Assembly (NCBI GenBank): GCA_034336665.1
Contig: JAPFBE010000080.1
Location: 62,001 to 126,000, forward strand
DNA: 64,000 bases
Reading direction: 5' to 3'
DNA from: Luscinia megarhynchos
Lineage: Eukaryota; Chordata; Aves; Passeriformes; Turdidae
Positions 15,650-43,139 of this stretch are shown in pieces (the first letter of the stretch is position 1; every line of letters starts with the position of its first letter). The position numbers and the translations under genes are program-made. The notes beneath the pieces are model-generated. The model was not told the origin of the DNA. It ran no database searches and was given only the letters and a program-made list of their open reading frames with translations.

Positions 15650-16765
15650 GATTTTCCAGAATTTTTGGGAATTTTTGGGAATTTTCTGGAATTTTGGGGA
15701 ATTTTCCAGAATTTTTTGGGAATTTGTTGCAGGAATTTTTGGGAATTTTCTGGAATTTTTGGAAATTTTTGGGAATTTTCCAGAATTTTTGCGAACTTTT
15801 TTTTGAGAATTTTTGGGAATTTCCGGGAATTTTCTGGAATTTTTGGAAATTTTCTTGCTGGAATTTTTGGGCATTTTTTGCCAGGAATATTCCGGAATTT
15901 TTGGGATTTTTTTTCCTGGAATTTTTGGGAATTTTTTTGGGTTAATTTTTTAGAATTTTTTTTCTGGATTTTTTTCCCCGGAATTTTTCCTCCGGAATTT
16001 TCTGGATTTCTTTCCCAGATTTTTGAGAATTTTTTGCCGGAATTTTTGGGAACTTTTTTTCCGGAATTTTCTGGAATTTCTTCCCGGAATTTTTGGGAAT
16101 TTTCTTTCCAGGTTTTTCTGGATTTCCCCCCCGGAATTTTCTGGAACTTTTTTCCTGGGATTTTTTTTCTGGAATTTTCGGGAAATTTTTGCTGGAATTT
16201 TTCTGGAATTTTTTCCCGGAAATTTTGGGAATTTTTTTCCGGAATTTTTTGGGAATTTCTTGCCAGAATTTTCTGGAATTTTCTGGAATTTTTTTTCCCA
16301 GAATTTTCTGGAATTTTTTTCCGGAATTTTCGGGATTTTTTTTCGGAAATTTTGGGAATTTTTTTGCCGGAATTTTCTGGAATTTTTTTTCCGGAATGTT
16401 TGGGTATTTTTTTTCCGGAATTTTTGGGAATTTTTTTCCGGAATTTTTGGAAATTTTTTTGCCGGAAATTTTCGGGAATTTTTTGGGGGAAATTTTTGGG
16501 AATTTTTTTTGGGAATTTTTTTTGGCCGGAATTTTCTGGAAATTTTTTTTCTGGAGTTTTTGGCCAGAATTTTCTGGAATTTTTTTCCGGAATTTTTGGG
16601 AAATTTTTGCCGAACTTTCTGAATTTTTTTCCGAATTTTTGGGGATTCTTTTGTCGGAATTTTCGAATTTTTGGGAATCTGAACTTTCTGGAATTTTTTC
16701 CGGAATTTTGGGGAATTTTCTACCGGAATTTTCTGGAACTTTTTTCGGGAATTTTTCGGAAGTGC
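15650..16765. repeat. GGAATTTTTGGGAATTTTCT minisatellite with heat-shock-element-like spacing
   Basis: About 55 units of 18-22 bp made of GGAATTTTC/TGGAATTTT blocks with CCGGAA variants. It directly follows the H3.3 stop codon in transcription, so it is probably within or just beyond the H3.3 3'UTR. Many TTCnnGAAnnTTC alignments occur, for example near 16,265-16,290. Phe/Gly/Ile-rich open frames are artefacts. Confidence 0.9.
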
Positions 16766-16801
16766 TCTCGGGCGCTGGGGCTCAAGCAGCTCAGCTGGAT
16801 G

Positions 16802-20650
<3,849 letters not shown>

Positions 20651-20689
20651 GGAGAGCACTGGGGCCTGAAGGCGCTCGAGGGTTTTTGT

Positions 20690-21330
20690 TTATTTTGTTT
20701 ATTTTTCCTAAATTTTTGTTTTTGTTTTTCCCCTTCCTCATTCCATAAATCCCAAATTTCTCATTTTTGGGATTTTTTTGGGGATTTCGCGGCCAGAGGG
20801 ACGGAGTTTGGGAGAGCTTCGGGTGAAGCGTGGCAGCTCCCTCGGGTTCTGTTTTCCCACATGGAAATTCAGTAAATCCCAAAAAATAAAAAATTAATTA
20901 TTTCCCATTTCCTCTTTTATTCCCCAAACTGGCACTTCCATAATTCCATCATTTCACTTTTCTCAGGGGTTAAATCAGAGGACGGAGCTTGGAGGAGCCC
21001 CAAAACAAAAAAACCCAAAAACCCCAAACCAGCTCGATTAAAAAAAAAATTAAATTATTTTATTCCCAAAATGAGGAATTCCAGAATTCCCTCGATTCCT
21101 CAGCTGCTTGCTTTTGGGATCCAACAAGAAAATGGAATTTCCCAGAGCCTGGAACTTCCCTTTTCCCGATCCCAAAAACCTCCAAAAACACCCCCAAACC
21201 CCCAAAAACACCCAAAAACACCCAAAACCACCCAAAAATCACCTAAAAATCACCCAAAACCACCCAAAAATCACCCCAAAATCCCCAAAAACACCCAAAA
21301 CCCACCAAAATCTTCCTCGGATTTCCGGAG
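20690..21330. other. AT-rich spacer with short CCCAAAAACACC repeats
   Basis: Mostly non-repetitive AT-rich DNA to about 21,160, then CCAAAAACACCCAAA repeats. No exon, RNA gene or promoter is recognised. Confidence 0.6.
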
Positions 21331-21552
21331 TTTTATTTCCCAAAATATTTTATTTCCAAGGTTTTATTTCCCAAAATCTTTTATTTCCCAAAATCTTTTA
21401 TTTCCCAAGTTTTATTTCCAAAGTTTTATTTCTCAAAATATTTTATTTCCAAATTGTTTTATTTCCCAAAAAATGTTTCATTTGCAATGTTTTATTTCCC
21501 AAAAATGTTTTATTTCCAATATTTTATTTCCAATGTTTTATTTCCAAAAGCC
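21328..21552. repeat. GTTTTATTTCCCAAAAT minisatellite
   Basis: About 13 units of 14-20 bp. TTTTATTTCC gives GGAAATAAAA on minus, so AATAAA hexamers recur on the minus strand. These could serve as polyadenylation signals for the SELENOW transcript but are probably incidental. Confidence 0.88.
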
Positions 21553-21829
21553 ACCGGAGTCACGAGAGGACACTGGGATGATAAAATAAGAAATAACAAT
21601 AATAAAAAAATTTAAAAATAAACTAAAATAATTTCGGTGCTTTCACTGAGTTTTAAATTTTTTCCCCCATTTTTCCTCCCTGCCTGGGAGCTGGAGGAGA
21701 ATCCCAAAAAAACCAAATTCCCAAAAAGCGAGTGCACGAGAAGGCGGGAAGGAGGAAAATGAAAAGAGAATCTGGAGGAGAGGAAGAATTTGGGGAGAAA
21801 GGAAAAATTTAGGGAAAATGGAAAATTTA

Positions 21830-23560
21830 GATTTTGAGTGAAATTTGAGGATTTGGGTGAAATTTGAGGGATTTTGGGGTGAAATTTGAGGATTTTGGGG
21901 GGGATTGAGGGATTTTGGGTGAAGTTTAATGGATTTTGGGGGGGGATTTGAAGGATTTTGGGGTGGGATTTGAGGGATTTTGGGTGGGATTTGAAGGATT
22001 TTGGGTGAAATTTGAGGGATTTTTGGGGGATTTGAAGGATTTTGGGTGGGATTTGAAGAATTTTGGGTGGGATTTGAGGGATTTTTGGGAGGGATTTTGG
22101 GGTGGAAATGAAGGGATTTTGGATGGGATTTGGGAAGATTTTGGTGGGATTTGGGGAAGGATTTGGGGTAATTTTGGGTGGGATTTGAAGAATTTGGGTG
22201 GGATTTTGGGGTGGAATTAAAGGATTTTGGGTGGGATTTGGGGTAGAATTTGGGGTGGAATTTGGGGTGGAATTTGGGGGTGGAATTTGGGGCGGATCTG
22301 GGGTTATTTTGGGTGGGATTTGAAGAATTTTGGGTGGGATTTGAAGGATTTGGGGAAGTTTGGGTGGGATTTGGGGCAGTATTTGGGGTAGAATTAAAGG
22401 GATTTGGGGCAGGATTTTGGGTGATTTTGGGGGGATTTGGGTGGAATTTGGGTAGAATTTGGGGTGGGATTTTGGGTGATTTTGGGGGAGATTTTGGGTG
22501 GGATTTGGGTGATTTGGGGTGGGATTTTGGGGTGGGATTTTGGGTTATTTTAAGTGAGATTTGGGGTGCTTTGGGGAAGATTTGGGGGATTCGGTGATTT
22601 TGGGGGATTTGGGTGGAATTTGCATGCGATTTGGGTAGAATTTGGGTGGAATTTGGGTGGAATTTGGGTAGAATTCTGGGGGGATTTGGGGATTCAGGGG
22701 TGGGATTTGGGGTAGAATTTAGAGGGTGGAATTTAGGGGCAGGATTTGGGGGTAGAATTAAGGATTTGGGTGGGATTTTGGATTATTTTTGGGTGGGATT
22801 TTGGGAGTTATTTTGGGCTATTTTGGGTAGAATTTAGGCGGGATTTTGGGTGACCTTTTGGGTAGAATTTGGGTGGGATTTTGGGTGATTTTTGGGGTTA
22901 TTTTGGGTGGAATTTGGTGGGATTTTGGGTGATTTTGGGTAGAATTTTGGGTGGGATTTTGGGTGATTTGGGGTTATTTTGGGTGGGATTTTGGGTTTAT
23001 TTTGAGTGGGATTTGGTGCGGATTTTGGGTGATTTTGGGTGGAATTTGGGTAGAATTTGGGGTGGGTTTTGGGGGATTTTGGGTGGGATTTGAAGGATTT
23101 GGGGTGGGATTTTGGGTGATTTTGGGTGATTTTGGGTGATTTTGGGGTGCAATTTGGGTGGGATTTGGGGTGGGATTTGAAGAACTTTTGGGTGGAATTT
23201 GGGTGATTTTTGGGTGGGATTTAGGGTGGAATTGGCGTGAGATTTGGGGGGATTTGGGTGGGATTTTGGGTGATTTTGGGTGGGATTTGGGGGAATTTGG
23301 GGCAGGATTTGGAGTAGAATTTGGGTGGGATTTTGGGTTATTTTGGGGTTATTTTGGGTGGAATTTGGGTTATTTTTGGGTGGGATTTTGGGTGATTTTG
23401 GGGTTATTTTGGGTGGAATTTGCTATTTTGGGTGGGATTTTGGGTGATTTTTGGGGTTATTTTGGGTGGAATTTGGGTTATTTTGGGTGGGATTTTGGGT
23501 GGGATTTGGGTTATTTTGGGTGGGATTTTGGGGTGATTTGGGGGGCTTTGGGGGGATTCA
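21830..23560. repeat. GGATTTTGGGTGGGATTTGA minisatellite
   Basis: About 90 units of 16-22 bp with GGGTGGGATTTTGGG on the plus strand. G-triplet spacing suits quadruplex formation. It is downstream of the SECIS candidate in SELENOW orientation. Gly/Phe/Trp-rich open frames are artefacts. Confidence 0.93.
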
Positions 23561-23569
23561 GGGCAGGCT

Positions 23570-23670
23570 CAGCCCCCAGCCGCCCCCCTCAGCGGGGAGC
23601 TCGGGGCAGCGCCCGCTGCCGGCGGCGTTTCGGCGATTCCCGTCATGGAGCGCGGGGGAGGGGCCGGGGG
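23570..23670 (-). promoter_or_regulatory. SELENOW: Candidate SECIS element of SELENOW (form 2)
   Basis: On the minus strand the core ATGA (23646-23643) is followed 12 nt later by AAA (23630-23628), then a perfect hairpin GGCAGC-GGGC-GCTGCC (23620-23605), then TGAG (23591-23588). The flanks pair: CCGCGCTCC before ATGA against GGGGGGCGG after the TGA pairs at 8 of 9 positions including one wobble. These are the parts of a SECIS: helix I, the UGA/GA quartet, helix II, an apical AAA and helix III. Helix II has mismatches. A SECIS is required in the 3'UTR to recode UGA as selenocysteine. The distance from the stop codon (about 1.1 kb) is long but within what SECIS elements tolerate. Confidence 0.6.
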
Positions 23671-23696
23671 GGCTGGGGGGGGCAGCACTGTCGCGA

Positions 23697-24735
23697 CATG
23701 TCCCGATATCCCGCGATATCCCGCGATATCTCGCGATACTTCCCGATATCTTGCGATACTTCCCGATATATCGCGATATTTCACAATACATCGCTATATC
23801 TCCAAATATATCGCGATATTTCCCAGTATATTGTGGTATATCGCGATATCTCCTGATATATCAAAGTATATCGCGATATCTCCCGATATATCGTGGTATC
23901 TCCCGATATATCGCGGTATCTCGCGATATCTCCCAGTATATTGTGGTATATCGTGATATCTCCTGAAATATCTCGCTATATCGCGATATCTCCCAGTATA
24001 TTGTGGTATATCCCGATATCTCCCAGTATATTGTGGTATATCATGATATCTCCTGAAATATCGTGGTATATCACAATATCTCCCGATAAATTGAAGTATA
24101 TCGCGATATCTCCCGATATACTGTTATATCTCCTGATATATCACGCTATATCACGATATCTCCTGATATATCGCGATATCTCCCGATATACTGCTATATC
24201 TCCCAATATATTGAAGTATATCATGATATCTCCTGAAATATCACGGTATATCGCAATATCTCCCGATAAATCGAAGTATATCACGATATCTCCCGATATA
24301 TCCCGATATCTCCCGATATATCAAAGTATATCGTGATATCTCCCAGTATCTTGTGGTATATCACGATATCTCCCGAAATATCGCAGTATATCACGATATC
24401 TCCCGAAATATCGCAGTATATCACGATATCTCCCGGTCTATCGCTGTATATCGCGATATCTCCCGATATATCGTGGTATATCGCGATATCTCCCAGTATC
24501 TCGTGGTATATCACGATATCTCCCGATATATCGCTGTATATCGCGATATCTCCCGGCCCATCGCGGTGTATCACGATATCTCCCAGTATCTTGTGGTATA
24601 TCGCGATATCTCCCAGTATCTTGTGGTATATCGCGGTATCTCCCGATATATCATGGTATATCGCGATATCTCCCGGCCTATCGCTGTATATCGCGATATG
24701 TCCCGGTCCATCGCGCCGTATCGCGACATGTCGCG
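23697..24735. repeat. Palindromic TATCGCGATATCTCCCGATA minisatellite
   Basis: About 36 units of 26-28 bp alternate TATCGCGATATCTCC and CGATATATCGTGG. Unit cores (TATCGCGATA, CGATATATCG) are self-complementary, so each unit can form a hairpin. It sits inside the presumed SELENOW 3'UTR between stop codon and SECIS. Ile/Tyr/Ser/Asp-rich frames on both strands are artefacts of the palindrome. Confidence 0.95.
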
Positions 24736-24773
24736 ACAGGGCCCCCCTAGCAGGGCCTAGGCCAGGCTAGGGC

Positions 24774-24833
24774 CTACGATGGCGGGCGATCCTGCGCGAG
24801 TTTGGAGTCGCTGTCCACGAAGCCATCGCCGTT
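24774..24833 (-). CDS. SELENOW: SELENOW exon 5 and stop codon
   Basis: CCCCAG|AACGGCGATGG. It encodes NGDGFVDSDSKLAQDRPPS and ends TAG at 24776-24774. The C-terminus is several residues shorter than in mammals and diverges after DSK. Confidence 0.83.
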   Translation of the reverse strand, partial: NGDGFVDSDSKLAQDRPPS

Positions 24834-26828
24834 CTGGGGGACACGCCCCCAAAATTGGGATGGGGGACCCCCAAAAATTTGGGGGGAGGGGAGAGGGGAT
24901 GGGGGGAGGGCTCACCTTTTGGAGTGGACCAGGTGAGTCCCCACGGTCACCTCAAACCATCCGGTCACTTCCGGGGGTGCCCTGGCGGTCTGGGGGGGGA
25001 GGGGGGGGGAGAGACCCCCAAAATCGCGGGGAGCCGCCCCAAAAATCCCCAAAATCCCAAAACCACACCCCAAAAAAACCCCAAAATCCCAGCCCAAAAA
25101 AATCCCCAAATTTGAAAAATCCCAGCCCAAATAAACCCCCAAAATCCCACACCAAAAATATCCCCCAAATCCCAAAACCCCACCCCCAAAAACCCCCAAA
25201 ATCCCACCCCCAAAAAATTCCCAAATCCCAGCCCAAAAAATCCCCCAAATCCCAAAAAATCTCAGCCAAAAAATTCCCCAAAAATCCCAGCACAAAAATC
25301 CCCCAAATCCCAGCCCAAAAAACCCCAAAATCCCCAAAGATCCTAAAACCACACCCCAAAAATCCCCCAAATCCCAAAACCACACCCCAAAAAACCCCCA
25401 AAAATCCCAGCCCAAAAAATCCCCAAATTTGAAAAATCCCAGCCCAAAAAACCCAAAATCCCACACCAAAAATCCCCAAAATCCCAAAATCCCAGCCCAA
25501 AAAATTCCCAAATCCCAGCCTAAAAAAATCCCCAAAATCCCCAAATCCCACCCCCAAAAAATCCCCAAAATCCGAGCCCAAAAATCCCCAAAATCCTAAA
25601 AATCTCAGCCCAAAAAAATCTCAAAAATCCCAAATCCCAGCCCAAAAAATCCCAAAATCCCCCCCCAAAAAAATCCCCAAAATTCCCCCAAAATCCTGGA
25701 GACCCCCCAAAAATCCCCCAAAATCCACGAGGACCCCCAAAAAATCCCCAAAACCCCCAAACCCGACAGATCCAACCCCAAATCCTTCCCCCCCCCAAAA
25801 TTTGGGGTCCCCCCTCCCCAAATCCTTCCCCCCTCCCAAAAAATTTGGGGTCCCCCAAAATCCCACCACGACCGGGGCTCCCGGAAGCGCCCGGCTCAGC
25901 TCCTGCTTCAGCTTCTCAAACTGGGAAATTTTTGGGGGGCGCTCAATTTTTTGGGGACCCCCCGAATTTTTTGGGGGTCCCCGTTGGTTTTGGGGGGTTC
26001 CCCAATTTTTGGGGGTTAAAAAAGGGAGGGGAGGGGCTCACCTTGGGTTTGTAGCCTCCAGGCTCCGCTGGGGGGGAAAAGGGGAACCCCAAAATTTGGG
26101 ACATTCCCAAAAATTGGGGACACCCCAAAATTTGGGACACTCAAAAGTGGGGACACCCCCAAAATTTCGGACACCCCCAAAATTTGGGATTCCCCCCTCG
26201 GAATTTGGGACACTCAAAAATTTGGGACACCCCCAAAATTTGGGGACACCCCCCACAAAGTTTCGGACACCCCCAAAATTTGGGGACACCCCCCACAAAG
26301 TTTCGGACACCCCCAAAATTTGGGATTCCCCCCTCGGAATTTGGAACACTCCAAAAATTTGGGACACCCCCCAAAATTTGGGGACCCCCACCCTCGGAAC
26401 TGGGGACATCCCAAAATTTGGGACACCCCCAAAAATTGGGGACACGCCTCAGAACTGGGGACACCCCGCCCAAAATTTGGGGACACCCCGCCCAAAATTT
26501 GGGGAGCCCCCCTCGGGATTGGGGACCCTCACCCAGAATTGGGACACCCCCAAAATTTGGGACCCCCCTAAAATTAGGAACACCCCCCAAATTAGGAACA
26601 CCCCCAAAATTTGGGACACCCCCAAAATTAGGAACTCCCCCCCCCCAAAGTTGGGGACAAACCCGGAATTGGGAACGCCCCGCCCCCAGGAACTGGGGAC
26701 GCGGAATTTGGGGAACCCCCCAGAATTGGGGACCCCCCCGGAATTTGGGGAACCCCCGGAATTTGGGGACCCCCCAAAATTTGGGCCCCCCGGTACCAGT
26801 AAAGGACATGGACTCGGAGCGGCGCCAT
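24774..26828 (-). CDS. SELENOW: Selenoprotein W
   Basis: Five coding exons on minus: 26828-26797, 26067-26042, 25920-25867, 24989-24916 and 24833-24774. Together they give an ~80-residue thioredoxin-like selenoprotein. It starts MAPLRVHVLY, then the redox motif C-G-A-U (Cys split across the first intron), GYKPK, FEKLKQELSRALPGA, EVTGWFEVTVGTHLVHSK and NGDGFVDSDSKLAQ before TAG. This parallels human SELENOW (MALAVRVVYCGAU..., TGFFEV, LIHSKK, GDGYVDTESK). The Sec codon position reads TGGA: one extra G replaces TGA. The exon 4 end has AAAAG where an extra A would restore phase (SKK). Both look like single-base errors. SELENOW is a small cytosolic antioxidant protein that interacts with 14-3-3 proteins. 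Confidence 0.85.
24916..24989 (-). CDS. SELENOW: SELENOW exon 4
   Basis: 74 bases, CCCCAG|ACCGCC to TCCAAAAG|GTGAG. It encodes a segment with PPEVTGWFEVTVGTHLVHSK. One A seems missing in the A-run before the donor; with it the exon is 75 bases and ends S-K-K in phase 0. Confidence 0.85.
25010..25860. repeat. CCCCAAAATCCCAGCCCAAAAA minisatellite, SELENOW intron 3
   Basis: About 40 irregular 15-22 bp units of A-runs and CCC blocks between exons 3 and 4. No other feature is seen. Confidence 0.9.
25867..25920 (-). CDS. SELENOW: SELENOW exon 3
   Basis: 54 bases, phase 0 at both ends, CCCAG|TTTGAG...GTCGTG|GTGGGA. It encodes FEKLKQELSRALPGAPVV, aligning with the YLQLKKKLEDEFPGRLDI helix of human SELENOW. 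Confidence 0.83.
26042..26067 (-). CDS. SELENOW: SELENOW exon 2 with the selenocysteine position
   Basis: 26 bases between CCCAG| and |GTGAGC. It completes the Cys codon (C), then GGA GCC, then TGGA where TGA is expected, then GGC TAC AAA CCC AAG. Removing one G restores CGAU-GYKPK and the correct phase (25 bases). A sequence error at the recoded UGA is the simplest reading; loss of Sec is the alternative. Confidence 0.82.
26075..26795. repeat. AATTTGGGACACCCCCAAA minisatellite, SELENOW intron 1
   Basis: About 35 units of 18-22 bp between exons 1 and 2, with a larger ~67-bp duplication near 26,240-26,310. Frames reading GTPPKFGTP or GVPNFGGVP are artefacts. Confidence 0.92.
26797..26828 (-). 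CDS. SELENOW: SELENOW exon 1 (coding part)
   Basis: 32 bases: ATG in a full Kozak context (GCCGCCATGG), MAPLRVHVLY, then TG of the split Cys codon and donor |GTACCGG. The NRF1 consensus TGCGCATGCGC lies 10-20 bp upstream (about 26,838-26,850). Confidence 0.85.
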
Positions 26829-26854
26829 GGCGGCAACTGCGCATGCGCGGGGCG

Positions 26855-27090
26855 GGAGCCGGCGGGGAAAGGGCGGTGCAGGCGGGAAAGGGGCGGGGCA
26901 GGCGGGAAAGGGGCGGGGCCGGCGGGAAGGGGCAGGGGCCGGCGGGAAGGGGCAGTGCAGGCGGGAAAGGGGCGGGGCCGGCGGGAAGGGGCGGGGCCGG
27001 CGGGGAAGGGGCGGGGCCGGCGGGAAGGGGGCGGTGCAGGCGGGAAAGGGGGCGGGGCCGGCGGGGAAAGGGGGCGGGGCCGGCGGGACC
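26855..27090 (-). promoter_or_regulatory. SELENOW: Tandem GC-box (Sp1-type) promoter array of SELENOW
   Basis: Eleven to twelve copies of a ~20 bp unit GGCGGGAAAGGGGCGGGGCC directly upstream of the SELENOW ATG. Each unit supplies a GGGGCGGGGC Sp1/KLF site. With the NRF1 site near 26,840 it forms a plausible promoter. It may also act toward the connexin 0.95 kb away on the other strand. Confidence 0.65.
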
Positions 27091-27129
27091 AGTATGGGAA
27101 CAGAGCCGGGACCAGTAAAACCAGTATGG

Positions 27130-40697
<13,568 letters not shown>

Positions 40698-41199
40698 TTT
40701 GGGGTCAAGATTTGGGATTTGGGGTTGGGGTCAGAGCCCCATCTGGGCAGGGCCCAGTCCAGGGAGGTCGGCCTGTGTGTGATTTGGGATTGGGATTTGG
40801 GGTTTGGGGTTTGGGATTGGGGTCAGAGCTTCCATTGGCAGGACCCAGTCCAGCGGGGAAGCCGGCCTGTGTGTGATTTGGGGTCAGGATTTGGGATTTG
40901 GGGTCAGGATTGGGATCAGAGCTGCACCATTGACAGGGCCCAGTCCAGCCGAAGTCGAGCCTCACGAGTGTGATTTAGGGGTCAAGATTTGGGGTTTGGG
41001 GGTCAGGATTGGGGTCAGAGCTGCCATTGACAGGACCCAGTCCAGCTGAAATCGGCCTGTGTGTGAGTTTGGGATTTGGGGGTCAGGATTTGGGATTTGG
41101 GGTTTGGGATTGGGGTCAGAGCCCAATTTGGGCAGGACCCAGTCCAGCTGAGTCGGCCTGTGTGTGATTTGGGATTTGGGATTGGGATTTGGGATGGGA

Positions 41200-41720
41200 T
41201 TGGAGCCAGGACTGGGATGGGACTGGGATGGGACTGGGATGGGAGCTCAGCCCCAGATTGGAGCTGGAACTGTTGGGATTTCACCCCCAAATCCACTGGA
41301 ATTGGACCCAAACCCGCTGGGATTTTACTCCAAAATTGAGTTTGGACCCAAACCTGTTGGGATTTTACTCCAAAATTGAGTTTGGAGACCAGAACCGTTA
41401 AGGGATTTTATAAAAGTGATCGCTGGAATTGGACCCAAACCACGTTGGGATTTTACTCCAAAAATCTGATTGGAACCAGGGCTGTTGGGATTTCACCCCC
41501 AAATCCTGGAACTGGACCCAAAACCCGCTGGGATTTTACTCCAAAATTGAGTTTGGAACCAGAACCGTTGGGATTTTACTCCAAATGCTAGCTGGAACTG
41601 GATCCCAGTAAACCCGTTGGGATCCCACCCCAAAATTGGGGTTTGAACTAGAACCGCTGGGGATTTTACTCCCAAAAGCGCAGAACTGGACCCAAACTGC
41701 GACTGTGGAATTTCACCCCA
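41200..41720. repeat. ~60-bp tandem repeat (GGACCCAAACCCGTTGGGAT type)
   Basis: About 7 units with TTTTACTCCAAAATTGAGTT and GGAACCAGAACCG, 3' of the connexin. No coding function is seen. Confidence 0.88.
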
Positions 41721-42880
41721 TGAACATCGCTGGGGTTTGGGAGTCACAAAAGCTGTCTGGAGTTTCATCCCAAAATATCGCTGAGATTTTAATCCCACAA
41801 AAGCACGGAGTTTCATCCCAAAACTGCTGGAATTTCATCCCAAAAATGTTGGAATTTCATCCCCAAATCATGCAAACTCAGGAGTTTTCATCCAAAATTG
41901 CTGGAATTTAATCCCAAAATTGCTGGAGTTTCTTCCCAAAACTGTTGGAATTTCATCCCCAAAATCACTGGAATTTCATCCCAAAACTGACAGAATTTAA
42001 TCCCAAAATTGCTGGAGTTTCTTCCCAAAACTGTTGGGTCATCCCCAAAAATCATGGAATTTCATCCCAGGCGACAGAATTTAATCCCAAAATTGCTGGA
42101 GTTTCATCCCCAAAACTGCTGGAATTTCATCCTTAAATCGCTGGAGTTTCATCCCAAAAATCGCTGGAATTTAATCCCCAAAATGTTGAAATTTCATCCC
42201 CAAACTGCTGGAATTTCATCCCAAAATATTTTAATTTCATCCTAAAAATCGCTGGAATTTAATCCCAAAAATGTTGGAATTTCATCCCCAAAATTGCTGG
42301 AATTTCATCCCCAAAATGTTGGAATTTCATCCCCAAACTGCAGGAGATTCATCCCCAAAATTGCTGGAATTTCATCCTAAAATTGCTGGAGTTTCATCCC
42401 CAAAATGTTGGAATTTCATCCCAAAATGTTGGAATTTCATCTCCAAAACCACTGGAGTTTCATCCCAAAAATCACAGGAATTTAATCCCCAAAATGTTGA
42501 AATTTCATCCCCAAACTGCTGGAATTTCATCCCAAAATATTTTAATTTCATCCCAAAAATCGCTGGAATTTAATCCCAAAATTGCTGGAATTTCATCCCA
42601 AAACTGACAGAATTTAATCCCCAAAATCACTGGAATTTCACCCAAAAAATCACTGAATTTCATCCCCAAAATGTTGGAATTTCATCCCAAAATTGCTGGA
42701 ATTTCATCCCAAAAATCACCAAATTTCATCCCAAAATCGCTGGAATTTAATCCCAAAATTGCTGGAATTTCATCCCCAAAATGTTGGAATTTCATCCCCA
42801 AACTGACACAATTTCATCCCCAAAATTGTTGGAATTTCATCCCAAATTTGCTTCAATTTCACCCCAAATTTTTGGGTTTT
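41720..42880. repeat. CTGGAATTTCATCCCCAAAA minisatellite
   Basis: About 55 units of 20-21 bp. A higher-order duplication links about 42,170-42,270 and 42,480-42,580. Confidence 0.94.
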
Positions 42881-43139
42881 CCCCCCAAATGAATCCCCAG
42901 GATTTCCCCCCCAATTTCTGGGCTGAAATGAGAAATTGCCCCAAATTTTTGGTGAATTTTCCTCCCAAAATTCCCAAATTTCCCCCAAAAAGATTCAAAT
43001 TTCCCAAAATTCCCAAATTTCGGGTTTCACCCCAAAAAGCTGCTGCTGTTTTTTTCCCAAATCCTGGGATCCCACCCCATCCTTTATTCCCCTAAATTTA
43101 ATTTGGGACCCCCAGGGAGCAAATGGGAATTTGGGGAGA

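Larger units (their letters stand above)
14760..15650. repeat. Two ~500-bp tandem copies containing a minus-strand polyadenylation signal
   Basis: The block around 14,990-15,110 is repeated at about 15,490-15,610 (offset ~503 bp). It includes TCCTTTATTGATTTGGGAT, GCAGCAGCCCCTCCCCCTCT and GTTTTTCACCCCAAAA. The flanks are A-rich AATTCCCAAAATTCC minisatellite. On the minus strand each copy presents AATCAATAAAGGA. Confidence 0.85.

Noticed and set aside
23697..24735. Regular palindromic units suggestive of a CRISPR array
   Set aside because: Units are contiguous without unique spacers, the genome is vertebrate and no cas genes are present. It is a minisatellite.
24779..25581. Lys/Pro/Asn-rich and Gly/Phe/Trp-rich frames between SELENOW exons
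   Set aside because: Repeat read-through of CCCCAAAATCCCAG. The real coding pieces are the short SELENOW exons on the minus strand.
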